Assembly: GCF_011751765.2 (NCBI RefSeq)
Contig: NZ_CP061169.1
Location: 496,001-560,000, forward strand
Source of the DNA: Paramicrobacterium chengjingii
GTDB taxonomy: Bacteria > Actinomycetota > Actinomycetes > Actinomycetales > Microbacteriaceae
Direction of reading: 5' to 3'
Length of the DNA stretch: 64,000 nucleotides
How positions within the stretch are numbered: position 1 is the first letter of the stretch; each line of letters starts with the position of its first letter. A program made the translations under genes and the position numbers. The notes beneath the pieces are model-generated. The model was not told where the DNA came from and searched no databases. It saw only the letters and a program-made list of their open reading frames with translations. Below, one piece after another: positions 52,514 through 61,376 of this stretch.

Positions 52514-55127
52514 GCGTCGCACCTGGTACATCATCACGAACTCGGTGCTCGGACTCTGGATGCTTGCAGCCATCGCCGCGGTCACGGCACACCGATTTCT
52601 GCCGCACAGCACGTGGCTCATGGTGCACGTGACGATGCTCGGTGCTGTGAGCACGGCGATCCTCATTTGGAGCCAGCACTTCGCCGACACGCTCACGCGC
52701 AGACAGGCTCCGGGCGGCCGGGTGAGCCTCGGCATCCGTCTCGGCCTGCATACGCTGGGTGCCGCGCTCGTCATCGCGGGAATTCTTTCAGACGTCATGT
52801 CGGTGATTCTTGCCGGTGCTGTGATCGTCGCCGCAGCAGCGCTCACCCATGCGACGACCATGATCCTGCAGCTGCGAGGTGCACTCGCGTCGCGGTTCGG
52901 ACCGCTCGTGCAGTTCTACGCGGTGTCTGCGCTGTGGCTTGTCGTGGGCGTCGGGATCGGCTTCTGGATGTCACAGCTTTCTGCAGACGACCCCCTGCGC
53001 GGCCGACTTTTTGTCGCGCACGTCGCGGTGAATCTGCTCGGCTGGGTGGGGACGACGGTGCTGGGCACGGTGATCTTGTTCTGGCCCACCGTGCTGCACG
53101 CGCGCATGCGGCCAACGGACGGCAGCAGATCACCGCTGGTTCTCACGGTATCGATGTTTGGCATCGTTGTTGTGCTGGCTGGCGCTGCGGCAGATGCTCC
53201 GCCCCTCGTCGCGGCGGGTGCTGTGCTGTGGCTCGCCGCCCTCGGCCTCGTGCTCGTTGAGGGAGTACGACAGATCACGGATGCCGCTCGGCTGAGCTAC
53301 GCCGGCCTGTCGATCGGGGCGGCACTGTGCTGGCTCGCCGTGTCTGTGGGGTTTCTCGCCGTCGGGGTGGGAACGTCCGACGGCTGGGCGACGGCTGTCG
53401 ACAGACTCGCCTGGATCGTGCAGCCGTTCATCGCCGGGTTCGCCGTGCAGATCGTGCTTGGTGCACTCAGCTACCTTCTGCCGGTGATCATGGGCCGCCC
53501 GAATGCTCGCAAGAAGTGCGAAGCCGAGCTCGATCGCGCAGCGGTCTTTCGCGCGGCGACGATCAACATCGGCATCGTCGCCTATCTGCTGCCGGTGCCG
53601 AGCGTCGTGAAGGTGCTGCTGAGCATTGTCGTGCTCTGCGTGTTCATCGCGTTTCTCGTGCTTGCGGTGCGCGGTGTGGTCGTGGGGCTGCGCGAGCGCA
53701 AAGCAGAACCCGCGCCGGCGGCCGACGCGCAGGGCGTGCAGCTGGGCGTCGGAGCGCCGCCGCAGAAGGCGAAGCCGCGGCGTGCACTGAGCGGCCAGCT
53801 CGTCACGGCGGCATCCGTCATTCTTCTTGCCGTTGCGGGCGGAATTGCCATTGATCCGTCAGCGGCGGGCATCAACACGCTCGGCGGCACAGAGGTCGCC
53901 GAAACGGGACACACGACGACAATCGACGTGAGCGTCGACGGCATGCGCTTCGTGCCCGACGTGCTCGAGGTTCCCGCGGGAGATCGCCTCGTTGTCGAGC
54001 TCAGCAACACGGGCACCGACGTGCACGACATCACCTTCGCCAACGGCGTCAGCTCCGAGCGGCTTGCGCCCGGCGACAGCGAGACTGTCGATGTCGGTGT
54101 GATCTCCGAGGACATGCAGGGCTGGTGCTCGGTGACAGGCCACCGCGCCATGGGCATGGAGCTGAGCGTCGTCGCTGTGGGTGCTGCGGCAGAGGGCGCC
54201 CATGACCATGGTGACGCCCAGGACTCGGATGCCGGTGGCGCAGCCGCCGATCTCGACTTCACCCTGTCGACCGACGCGGGCTTCGTCCCCTACGACGCTG
54301 CGCTCGACCCCGCGCCCGCAGCCGACGTGCACGAGATCACGATGCCCGTCACCGAGACGGAGGTCGAGGTGGCTCCCGGCGTCACTCAGACGCTCTGGAT
54401 GTTCGACGGCACAGCACCCGGCCCCGTGCTGCGTGGCTCGGTCGGTGACGTCTTCGACGTGACGCTCGTAAACAACGGCACCATGGGGCACTCCATCGAT
54501 TTTCACGCGGGAACGCTCGCCCCCGACGATCCGATGCGCACCATCATGCCGGGCGAGAGTCTTGAGTATACGTTCACAGCAACGCGTGCCGGCATCTGGA
54601 TGTACCACTGCTCGACCATGCCGATGTCGAGTCACATTGCGAACGGCATGTTCGGGGCGGTCATCATCGACCCACCCGACTTGGCACCCGTCGACCACGA
54701 GTTCGTGATGGTGCAGTCGGAGTTCTACCTGGGCGAGGAGGGCGGCCCTGTCGACCCGGATGCTGTCGCAACACAGCTCCCCGACATCGTCGCGTTCAAC
54801 GGCTACGCCAACCAGTATCGCGACGTGCCCCTCGAGGTGAAGGCGGGCGACACCGTGCGGTTCTGGGTTTTGGACGCCGGGCCGAACGTCTCCACCTCGT
54901 TCCACGTTGTCGGTGGGCAGTTTCACACGGTGTGGAAAGAGGGCGACTATTCGCTGAAGGACGGCGGTTCTACGGGCGTCGGTGGCTCACAGGCGCTCGC
55001 TTTGGCGCCCGCGCAGGGAGGCTTCGTCGAGCTCACCTTCCCTGAGGCGGGCAACTACTCGTTTGTGTCGCACATCATGTCGGATGCTGAGAAGGGCGCG
55101 ACTGGAATCGTCCACGTCACCGAGTGA
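52500..55127 (+). CDS. nirK: Copper nitrite reductase fused to a membrane domain and a blue-copper domain
   Basis: The 875-residue protein has three parts. Residues 1-400 hold about ten membrane segments. Residues 470-560 form a cupredoxin with a full type 1 site (His509, Cys543, His548, Met553). Residues 585-875 form a two-domain NirK with type 1 ligands His664, Cys704, His712 and Met717, type 2 ligands His669, His703 and His802, and the catalytic Asp667. It should reduce nitrite to NO outside the membrane, with electrons passed from the cupredoxin in the same chain. ATG 52500 overlaps the preceding gene and follows AAAGGGG. Confidence 0.88.
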   Translation: MRSVERRTWYIITNSVLGLWMLAAIAAVTAHRFLPHSTWLMVHVTMLGAVSTAILIWSQHFADTLTRRQAPGGRVSLGIRLGLHTLGAALVIAGILSDVMSVILAGAVIVAAAALTHATTMILQLRGALASRFGPLVQFYAVSALWLVVGVGIGFWMSQLSADDPLRGRLFVAHVAVNLLGWVGTTVLGTVILFWPTVLHARMRPTDGSRSPLVLTVSMFGIVVVLAGAAADAPPLVAAGAVLWLAALGLVLVEGVRQITDAARLSYAGLSIGAALCWLAVSVGFLAVGVGTSDGWATAVDRLAWIVQPFIAGFAVQIVLGALSYLLPVIMGRPNARKKCEAELDRAAVFRAATINIGIVAYLLPVPSVVKVLLSIVVLCVFIAFLVLAVRGVVVGLRERKAEPAPAADAQGVQLGVGAPPQKAKPRRALSGQLVTAASVILLAVAGGIAIDPSAAGINTLGGTEVAETGHTTTIDVSVDGMRFVPDVLEVPAGDRLVVELSNTGTDVHDITFANGVSSERLAPGDSETVDVGVISEDMQGWCSVTGHRAMGMELSVVAVGAAAEGAHDHGDAQDSDAGGAAADLDFTLSTDAGFVPYDAALDPAPAADVHEITMPVTETEVEVAPGVTQTLWMFDGTAPGPVLRGSVGDVFDVTLVNNGTMGHSIDFHAGTLAPDDPMRTIMPGESLEYTFTATRAGIWMYHCSTMPMSSHIANGMFGAVIIDPPDLAPVDHEFVMVQSEFYLGEEGGPVDPDAVATQLPDIVAFNGYANQYRDVPLEVKAGDTVRFWVLDAGPNVSTSFHVVGGQFHTVWKEGDYSLKDGGSTGVGGSQALALAPAQGGFVELTFPEAGNYSFVSHIMSDAEKGATGIVHVTE

Positions 55128-55188
55128 TTCCGTGTGTGCAGACGGTTTTCCAGGGCATGCGTGTGCAGTCGGCTCCCAGATCACGCGT

Positions 55189-55270
55189 GCACAGATTCGG
55201 AGATCTGGGCGACACGCCGCTTTGGAATGCGCTTCCCGCGGCGTGTCGCGAAAAATTTCCGAATCTGTGC
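55189..55270. terminator. Nested 82-base hairpin between convergent nirK and SGNH genes
   Basis: The outer arms 55189-55201 and 55258-55270 pair perfectly, and inside them 55209-55220 pairs perfectly with 55238-55249. It fills the convergent gap, ending ten bases before the stop of the minus-strand gene. Confidence 0.75.
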
Positions 55271-55280
55271 GCAGGGCCAG

Positions 55281-56042
55281 CTATTCGCCCGAGTCGCTCA
55301 CCGGCAGCAGCGTCGGCCGCTTCGCCACGCGGCCGTCACCTGACGACCGTCCGGTCAGGCGGCGACCAATCCACGGCAGAACGTACTCGCGGTAATACGC
55401 GAACGTGCGGCGCTCGCCCTCCGCGGCATCCGCAACGGCCTCGACTCCCCACTCGTGCGGAACAGCAACCCCCAGCGCCTCCAGAACGTTCGCCGCCACC
55501 CGCGCATGCCCGAGCGCGTTCAGATGCAGCTTGTCTGCCGACCAGTAGCGGGCCGCCTCCAGCTGCTCATCGTGCCAATTGTCGACGAACAGCACCCCCG
55601 TTCCACCCAGCGCATCGGCGACGGCGCCGGCAAGCGCGTCGCCTCGGCCGCGGATCACCCGGCCAAGCGGAAGCAACCGAGACGGGTTGGCACCCGCGAG
55701 AATAACCGGCCGCGTCTCCGTGGCCAGCGTGCGATCAACGACGTCCATTGTGCGCTCGACGACCCAATCGATCCTTACGCGGGGCCGCATAATGTCGTTT
55801 CCGCCCCCGTTGAAGGTGAGCATGTCGGCACCGAGCGCGAGCGCAGGTTCCAGCTGCTCGTCGATGATCGGGCTGAGTTTGCGCCCGCGAATCGCCAGAT
55901 TTGCGTAGCCGATGGGGTCGGCGGATGCTGCCTGCAGCCCGATCGCCACGAAATCAGCCCAGCCGCGCACACTCCCGTCTGGCCTGCCGTCACCGACGCC
56001 CTCGGTGAAACTGTCGCCGAGGGCGACGTAGCTGCGGATCAT
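55281..56042 (-). CDS. SGNH/GDSL hydrolase
   Basis: The 253-residue protein has the SGNH blocks in order: GDSFTEG near residue 9 (Ser), NLAIRGRK (Gly), NGGGND near residue 78 (Asn) and DKLHLNALGH near residue 170 (Asp, His). It hydrolyses an ester on an unknown substrate, perhaps a lipid or acetylated sugar. It has no signal peptide. ATG 56042 overlaps the stop of the upstream hydrolase gene, so the two are coupled. Confidence 0.9.
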   Translation of the reverse strand: MIRSYVALGDSFTEGVGDGRPDGSVRGWADFVAIGLQAASADPIGYANLAIRGRKLSPIIDEQLEPALALGADMLTFNGGGNDIMRPRVRIDWVVERTMDVVDRTLATETRPVILAGANPSRLLPLGRVIRGRGDALAGAVADALGGTGVLFVDNWHDEQLEAARYWSADKLHLNALGHARVAANVLEALGVAVPHEWGVEAVADAAEGERRTFAYYREYVLPWIGRRLTGRSSGDGRVAKRPTLLPVSDSGE

Positions 56043-56815
56043 GCGCCCTCCTGCAGAAACTCGATGGCCGCACGTCGAAAGGCGCCAGAGGTCGGTGCAT
56101 TGAAGTGCGTGCGCCCCGGCAGATCGATGAACCGGGCATCCGGCGCTTCGTCAGCGAGTAAACGGGCTTCGTTCGCAATCGTGTCGTCGCTGCCCGCTGC
56201 GATCAGGAGCGGATGAGGGGGAGCTTTGTCGATCGACGCATGGGGGTCGCCGCGCAGACCCTCGACGAGGGCGACGAGGGCGAACAGATCGTTGTCGCCC
56301 CGTTCACTCGCCATCTCGATGTACGTGCGTGTCACAGCATCCGTCATGGGAATTCCCATCTCGGCGTAATTGCGCGCCTGCGTAATGTCGAGGCGGGCAA
56401 ACGGATCGGCCTTGGGGATGCCGCCGAGCACCGCGCGTGTGACGCGATCATTTTCCGTGAGCGCCGAATACCAGGTGACGCGTGCTCCCATCGAATAGCC
56501 GACCCACGGCGCCGATGCGATCGCGTACGCGTCCATCACTCGGAACACATCGTCGCGCATGATCGACATGCTGTAGGCAGCACGATCGTGCGGCTTGTCG
56601 CTGCGCCCGTGGGCGCGGTGGTCGAGAGCGATGACGCGGTAGCCGTTGCGCGTCAGCTCGCGCGTCCACCCGGTGAGCACCCAGTTGGACTCAGCGCTCG
56701 AGGCGAAACCGTGCACGAGCATCACGGGTGGGGTGTCTGGATCGCCGATCTCGTATGTCGCGAGCTGAACGTCACCCGATCTGATGAAGCGAGGGTCTGG
56801 CGCTGACGGAAGCAT
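56039..56815 (-). CDS. Alpha/beta hydrolase
   Basis: The 258-residue protein has VMLVHGFASSAES (oxyanion hole) near residue 32, HRAHGRSDKP, the nucleophile elbow VGYSMGARV near residue 105 and a C-terminal catalytic His in GRTHFNAP. I chose ATG 56815, though GGAG lies very close; ATG 56836 is possible. It overlaps the SGNH gene by four bases and is divergent from the TauE gene. The substrate is unknown. Confidence 0.85.
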   Translation of the reverse strand: MLPSAPDPRFIRSGDVQLATYEIGDPDTPPVMLVHGFASSAESNWVLTGWTRELTRNGYRVIALDHRAHGRSDKPHDRAAYSMSIMRDDVFRVMDAYAIASAPWVGYSMGARVTWYSALTENDRVTRAVLGGIPKADPFARLDITQARNYAEMGIPMTDAVTRTYIEMASERGDNDLFALVALVEGLRGDPHASIDKAPPHPLLIAAGSDDTIANEARLLADEAPDARFIDLPGRTHFNAPTSGAFRRAAIEFLQEGA

Positions 56816-56895
56816 GCTCCTATTCGACCACGACATGGGGCACGGCGCAGCCACGATAGTCTGTGTGGCGTTGGCAAAACGAAGGGCTACGCTGC

Positions 56896-57663
56896 ATGAG
56901 ACGACGCATCGACTGGGTTTGGTTCGTCGTTATCGGCCTTATCGCGGGATTCATGTCGGGGCTCTTCGGCGTCGGCGGCGGCATCCTTATCGTTCCGCTG
57001 CTCATCACACTCGCGGGCTTCGGGCAGAAGCGGGCGGCGGGAACATCGTTGGCCGCAATCGTGCCGACATCGATCGCTGGCGTCATCAGTTACGCGGTTA
57101 ATGGCGATGTCGCGCTGATCGTCGCAGCCATTCTCTGTGTTGGATCGATCATCGGCGCGCAACTCGGAGCTGTGCTGCTGCACAGGCTGCCCAAGAGAGT
57201 TGTGCAGTGGGCATTCATCGGTTTTCTGCTGATCGTTGTCGTTTCGCTGTTCTTCGTCATTCCCTCGCGCGACGCTGTTATTCATCTGAACGCGCTCTCG
57301 ATCATCGGGCTGTTGGCTCTCGGCCTGCTTGTCGGCGTGCTGTCGGGAATACTCGGCATCGGGGGAGGAGCCGTCATCGTTCCGATGCTCATTCTGCTCT
57401 TCGGCGCGAGCGATCTTGTGGCAAAGGGAACGTCGCTCGCCGTGATGATTCCCACAGCCATCTCGGGCACGATCGGCAACGCACGGCGCCGCAACGTCGA
57501 TATTCCTGCGGCGCTCACTATCGGTTTGTGCGCCTGTCTCACCACGTCTCTCGGCGCCATCGTCGCCACCGCCCTCGATCCGGCAATCGGCAACCTTCTG
57601 TTCGCCGCGTTCCTCGTGGCGATCGCCGTGCAGCTGACGGTGCGAGCCCTTCGCACACGCTGA
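56896..57663 (+). CDS. TauE/SafE family sulfite exporter-like protein
   Basis: The 255-residue membrane protein has eight hydrophobic segments in two repeats, each with the family motif (GFMSGLFGVGGGILIVPLL and GVLSGILGIGGGAVIVPML). It starts at ATG 56896 behind GAAGGG, after a -10 box TAGTCT at 56857-56862. Members export sulfite or other organosulfur anions. The substrate is not clear here. Confidence 0.9.
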   Translation: MRRRIDWVWFVVIGLIAGFMSGLFGVGGGILIVPLLITLAGFGQKRAAGTSLAAIVPTSIAGVISYAVNGDVALIVAAILCVGSIIGAQLGAVLLHRLPKRVVQWAFIGFLLIVVVSLFFVIPSRDAVIHLNALSIIGLLALGLLVGVLSGILGIGGGAVIVPMLILLFGASDLVAKGTSLAVMIPTAISGTIGNARRRNVDIPAALTIGLCACLTTSLGAIVATALDPAIGNLLFAAFLVAIAVQLTVRALRTR

Positions 57664-57728
57664 CCTCACGCAGCGGCTCGCCGCCGCGTCTTCACAGTGT
57701 CAGTCGTTCGCGAGACACTGGAGGGATC

Positions 57729-58241
57729 ATGACCGTTTTGCACAGCGTTGTCGATTCGCCCATCGGGCCGCTCACCGTCGTTGGCGATATTCGCGATGAC
57801 GGGGTCGCCCTTCATGCCGTGTGGATGAACACTCCGCGCCATACGCACGGAGACGACGAGCTCGGAAAGCGTGACGATGCCGCGTTCAGCGAGGTCGCCC
57901 GCCAATTCGGCGAGTACTTCGCCGGCACGCGCACCGTCTTCGATCTCGAGCTCGACCCGGCAGGAACGGAGTTCGAGAAGCGCGTGTGGATGCTGCTTCG
58001 CGACATTCCGTACGGCACAACGCGCAGCTATGGGGAGCTCGCGGCAGACCTCGGAGACCCGAACCTGTCGCGCGCCGTCGGCACGGCGAACGGCCGCAAT
58101 CCGCTGTCGATCATCGTGCCGTGTCATCGCGTGATCGGAGCCGATGGTTCGCTCACAGGCTACGCTGGCGGGCTTGAGCGCAAGAGGTTTCTTCTCACGC
58201 TCGAGCGCGACCCGGCGCCATCGGCAGATCAGCTCTTTTGA
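57729..58241 (+). CDS. ogt: Methylated-DNA--protein-cysteine methyltransferase
   Basis: The 170-residue protein starts at ATG 57729 behind GGAGGG. The active site PCHRV (Cys near residue 137) and the preceding FEKRVWMLLRDIPYGTTRSYGELA helix-turn-helix are complete. It repairs O6-methylguanine by transferring the alkyl group to its own Cys. It forms a pair with the alkA-like gene four bases downstream. Confidence 0.94.
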   Translation: MTVLHSVVDSPIGPLTVVGDIRDDGVALHAVWMNTPRHTHGDDELGKRDDAAFSEVARQFGEYFAGTRTVFDLELDPAGTEFEKRVWMLLRDIPYGTTRSYGELAADLGDPNLSRAVGTANGRNPLSIIVPCHRVIGADGSLTGYAGGLERKRFLLTLERDPAPSADQLF

Positions 58242-58244
58242 CGC

Positions 58245-59150
58245 ATGATCGCACTTGCGCATCGTCTCAACCTGCCGTTTACGCCGCCGTATGACGTCGC
58301 GGCGCTTCTCGCCGCGCAGCGCACCCATGCTGTCACCGGAATTGATGCGCCAGAATTTTCGGGGTCAACAGCTGGCGAGACGCGCGGCACAGTCGAGACT
58401 CCGGATGCCGTCATCACCCGCAGCATCCGCCACAACGGCCTGTTTGCTCTCGTCCGCGCCACGTTTCGAGACGCCCACGTCGAGCTGAGCAGTTCCGTCC
58501 CGGTCGATGACGGCCTCGCGCGACGCGTGCGGCGCTGGCTCGACCTTGATGCCATCCCCGCTGACACCGCACATCAGCTCGGAGACGACCCGGTGATCGG
58601 GCCGCTTGTCGCACGACGCCCGGGGCTTCGCATCTTCGGGCACATCGACGACGTCGAGGCGGCGTGCTTCGCTGTGCTGGGGCAGCAGGTGTCTCTCGCG
58701 TCTGCGCGCACGTTCCAACGTCGCTTTGTTGCGGCGTACGGCGTGCGCGACTTCGCCACCGGCTACAGCCTCCTTCCCGATGCCGCCGAGATCGCCGCCC
58801 GCGACCCGCTCGAGATCCGCGAGGCGGTCGGTCTCACGCGCTCGCGTGCCGCGACGCTGCACGCCGTTGCCGCGGAACTCGCGTCGGGGCTCACGCTCGA
58901 CGGCGACCCCGACAGCATCCGCCACCGCCTGCTCGGGCTGAAGGGCATTGGGCCCTGGACGGCGGACTACCTCGCGGTGCGAGCCATCGGCGATCGCGAT
59001 GCTTTTCCCACCGGCGACCTCGTGCTGCGCCGGGCGATGGGCGCTGACACCGCCCGCGACGCGATGCAGCGCGGTGATGCCTGGCGTCCGCTGCGCGCGT
59101 ATGCGACGTTCCACCTGTGGACGGAGTACGCGTACTGCGCTGCGCGGTGA
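58245..59150 (+). CDS. DNA-3-methyladenine glycosylase, AlkA type
   Basis: The 301-residue protein has an AlkA N-terminal domain and the HhH-GPD motif LKGIGPWTADYLAVRAIGDRDAFPTGD, where the last Asp is catalytic. It removes alkylated bases such as 3-methyladenine. There is no Ada domain in front, unlike the Ada-AlkA fusions of many actinobacteria. It is cotranscribed with ogt, so the two make an alkylation-repair operon. Confidence 0.9.
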   Translation: MIALAHRLNLPFTPPYDVAALLAAQRTHAVTGIDAPEFSGSTAGETRGTVETPDAVITRSIRHNGLFALVRATFRDAHVELSSSVPVDDGLARRVRRWLDLDAIPADTAHQLGDDPVIGPLVARRPGLRIFGHIDDVEAACFAVLGQQVSLASARTFQRRFVAAYGVRDFATGYSLLPDAAEIAARDPLEIREAVGLTRSRAATLHAVAAELASGLTLDGDPDSIRHRLLGLKGIGPWTADYLAVRAIGDRDAFPTGDLVLRRAMGADTARDAMQRGDAWRPLRAYATFHLWTEYAYCAAR

Positions 59151-59179
59151 CGGTGCGGCGCGGGTTTCGCGTTGCGCGC

Positions 59180-59223
59180 AGGTCGCCGCGACCCTCCTCT
59201 GAAGCTGCTGTGCGCGGCGACCT
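59180..59223 (+). terminator. 11-bp hairpin after the alkA-like gene
   Basis: The arm 59180-59190 pairs perfectly with 59213-59223 around 22 bases, 29 bases after the alkA-like stop. It is the likely end of the repair operon. Confidence 0.55.
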
Positions 59224-59247
59224 CTGGTGTGCCCGGGGGAGGGTACT

Positions 59248-59312
59248 GTGCTGAGAAGAGGACGTTTTGGGGGAAATCTCCTCGTGCCAGCACTTTGCCC
59301 TCTTCTCGGCAC
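59248..59312 (+). promoter_or_regulatory. 14-bp inverted repeat upstream of the hadA-type gene
   Basis: The arm 59248-59261 pairs with 59299-59312 (one T-G wobble) around 37 bases. It ends 19 bases before the -10 box TAAGCT (59332-59337), so it is more likely an operator or a second terminator than part of the mRNA leader. Confidence 0.4.
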
Positions 59313-59344
59313 GCGTCAAGGGGCTGCCCGGTAAGCTTGCCCTC

Positions 59345-59791
59345 GTGTCAGTGAATCCCGAACTTCAGGGGCGCACGTTGCCCCCGACCGAGCCGTATCT
59401 CGTCGGTCGTGAGAAGGTGCGCGAGTTCTCTCGTGCCGTGCTCGCGACAAACGCCATTCACCTCGACGTCGACGCCGCGCGCGCTGCCGGCCATGCCGAT
59501 GTCGTGGCGCCGACGACGTTTCCCGTCGTGGTGCAAGAGAAGACCCTCGCGCAGCTCCTCGCCGAGCCCGACGCCGGAATCGACTTCAGTCGCGTTGTTC
59601 ATGGCAATCAGCGTTTCAGCTACAGCCGCGCGGTTGTCGCGGGAGACGAGCTGACTGCGCAGCTCACGGTGTCGAGCGTGAAGACCCTTGGCGCCCACGC
59701 GATGGTGACGGCAGACACCGTGGTCACGGATGCCGCAGGCGAGCACGTTGTGACGGCCATCTCCACACTTGTTGTGCGAGGAGACGAATGA
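59345..59791 (+). CDS. MaoC N-terminal-like dehydratase subunit (HadA type)
   Basis: The 148-residue protein has the FAS1-like hot-dog fold (REKVREFSRAVLATNAIHLDVDAARAAGHADVVAPTTFP). I chose GTG 59345 because TAAGCT lies seven bases before it and no Shine-Dalgarno is present, fitting a leaderless mRNA. It should pair with the next product to form a heterodimeric (3R)-hydroxyacyl-ACP dehydratase of fatty-acid synthesis. Its stop overlaps the next start. Confidence 0.85.
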   Translation: MSVNPELQGRTLPPTEPYLVGREKVREFSRAVLATNAIHLDVDAARAAGHADVVAPTTFPVVVQEKTLAQLLAEPDAGIDFSRVVHGNQRFSYSRAVVAGDELTAQLTVSSVKTLGAHAMVTADTVVTDAAGEHVVTAISTLVVRGDE

Positions 59792-60228
59792 GCGCCGCAC
59801 CGCAGAAGATCCCCTCCCTGTCGCAGCTGACTGTCGGAGACGTCGTTGCCGAGAGAAGCGTCACGCTCACGCGCGATGCGCTCGTGCGCTACGCCGGCGC
59901 ATCCGGCGATTTCAACCCCATTCACTACCGCGATGACGTCGCGGCATCCGTCGATCTGCCTGGAGTGATCGCGCACGGGATGCTGACGATGGGCGCCGCC
60001 GTGCAGCCCGTCGTCGACTGGGTCGGCGATCCGTCGCGTGTCACCGACTATCAAGTGAAGTTCACGCGCCCCGTCGTGGTTGACCCGACGAGCGGCGCTG
60101 ATGTCGCGATTGTCGCGAAGGTTGGAGCGCTCGACGCCGATGCGGCTACGGCGCGCATCGACCTGACAGTCTCGTTCGACTCGGCCACAGTGCTGGGCAA
60201 GGCCCAGGTGGTGGTGACACTCGCGTGA
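59788..60228 (+). CDS. MaoC family dehydratase subunit (HadB type)
   Basis: The 146-residue hot-dog protein has the hydratase 2 motif YAGASGDFNPIHYRDDVAASVDLPGVIAHGML with catalytic Asp and His. It starts at ATG 59788, overlapping the HadA-type stop, and its own stop overlaps the murB start. It is the catalytic partner of the dehydratase. The order hadA-hadB-murB links fatty-acid and cell-wall synthesis, as in related actinobacteria. Confidence 0.88.
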   Translation: MSAAPQKIPSLSQLTVGDVVAERSVTLTRDALVRYAGASGDFNPIHYRDDVAASVDLPGVIAHGMLTMGAAVQPVVDWVGDPSRVTDYQVKFTRPVVVDPTSGADVAIVAKVGALDADAATARIDLTVSFDSATVLGKAQVVVTLA

Positions 60229-61370
60229 GCGAGCTGGCAGAACCGACGCGCCTCGCTGAGCTTACGACGCTCGGCGTCGGCGGAGCGCCCGAGCGGATGC
60301 TTGTCGCCACAGACTCCGACGAGCTCGTCGCGCAGCTGACAGAACTGTGGCAGCACGACGAGCCGTGGATGGTGCTGGGCGGCGGCTCCAATACCTTTGC
60401 GACAGATCACGACATCGACGGCACCGTCGTGCTCGTGCGCACGCGCGGAATCGAGCGCATCACGACAGACGCCGGTGTTGTGCTGCGCGTACAGGCGGGT
60501 GAGACGTGGGACGATCTGGTCGCATACGCCGTTGACAACGGTCTCGCCGGCATCGAAGCGCTCTCGGGTATCCCCGGTTCCGTCGGTGCCGCGCCGATTC
60601 AGAACATCGGGGCCTATGGTCAGGAGCTGTCAAGCGTGCTTCTGGGCATTGAGCTGCTCGACCACGAGACGGGCGAACGTGCACATGTTCCGGCATCCGC
60701 CCTTGGGCTCGGCTATCGCACGTCGGTGCTGAAACGCCACGGTGGCTCTGATGCCGAGCGCGAGGCTGTCGTGCTTTCGGTCGATCTGCTGCTTACCGAG
60801 AGCTCTGACGGTAGGGGTCTTCCCGTTGCATATGAGCAGCTTGCGAAGGCGCTCGACGTGCAACTCGGCGACCGCGTTGAGTTGGCGCGGGTGCGGGATG
60901 CCGTGATTGCCCTGCGTCGCTCGAAAGGAATGGTTCTCGACCCCGCTGACCGCGATACGTTCAGCGCCGGTTCCTTCTTCACAAACCCGATCGTCACAGA
61001 GCAAGCGGCACGCACCCTTCCTCCAGATGCCCCACGCTGGCCGCAAGACGAGATTGCCGAGACGGCGACGGTGATTCCGCTCGACGGCTCGAGCGACATC
61101 GTTGCGCCGCCGCCGATTCAGACGACGACGCAGCGGGAGGTGAAGCTCAGTGCCGCGTGGCTGATCGAGCACTCGAGTATTCACCGCGGCTTCCACCTGC
61201 CTGGGTCGCGCGCCTCCATCTCGTCGAAGCACACGCTCGCCCTCACGAATCAGGGAAACGCGCGGTCAGACGACATCGCCGCGCTCGCCCGTTTCGTGCA
61301 GTCGCGCGTGCGGTCCGAGTTCGGCATCACTCTGCGCCCGGAACCCGTGCTCATCGACATCGAGCTCTGA
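60225..61370 (+). CDS. murB: UDP-N-acetylenolpyruvoylglucosamine reductase
   Basis: The 381-residue enzyme starts at GTG 60225 inside the end of the HadB-type gene. FAD- and substrate-binding regions are visible: WMVLGGGSNTFATD near residue 47, IEALSGIPGSVGAAPIQNIGAYGQE near residue 110 and GSFFTNP with the catalytic Ser near residue 248. It reduces UDP-GlcNAc-enolpyruvate to UDP-MurNAc in peptidoglycan synthesis. It has the longer actinobacterial form. Confidence 0.95.
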   Translation: MSELAEPTRLAELTTLGVGGAPERMLVATDSDELVAQLTELWQHDEPWMVLGGGSNTFATDHDIDGTVVLVRTRGIERITTDAGVVLRVQAGETWDDLVAYAVDNGLAGIEALSGIPGSVGAAPIQNIGAYGQELSSVLLGIELLDHETGERAHVPASALGLGYRTSVLKRHGGSDAEREAVVLSVDLLLTESSDGRGLPVAYEQLAKALDVQLGDRVELARVRDAVIALRRSKGMVLDPADRDTFSAGSFFTNPIVTEQAARTLPPDAPRWPQDEIAETATVIPLDGSSDIVAPPPIQTTTQREVKLSAAWLIEHSSIHRGFHLPGSRASISSKHTLALTNQGNARSDDIAALARFVQSRVRSEFGITLRPEPVLIDIEL

Positions 61371-61376
61371 TCCGCA

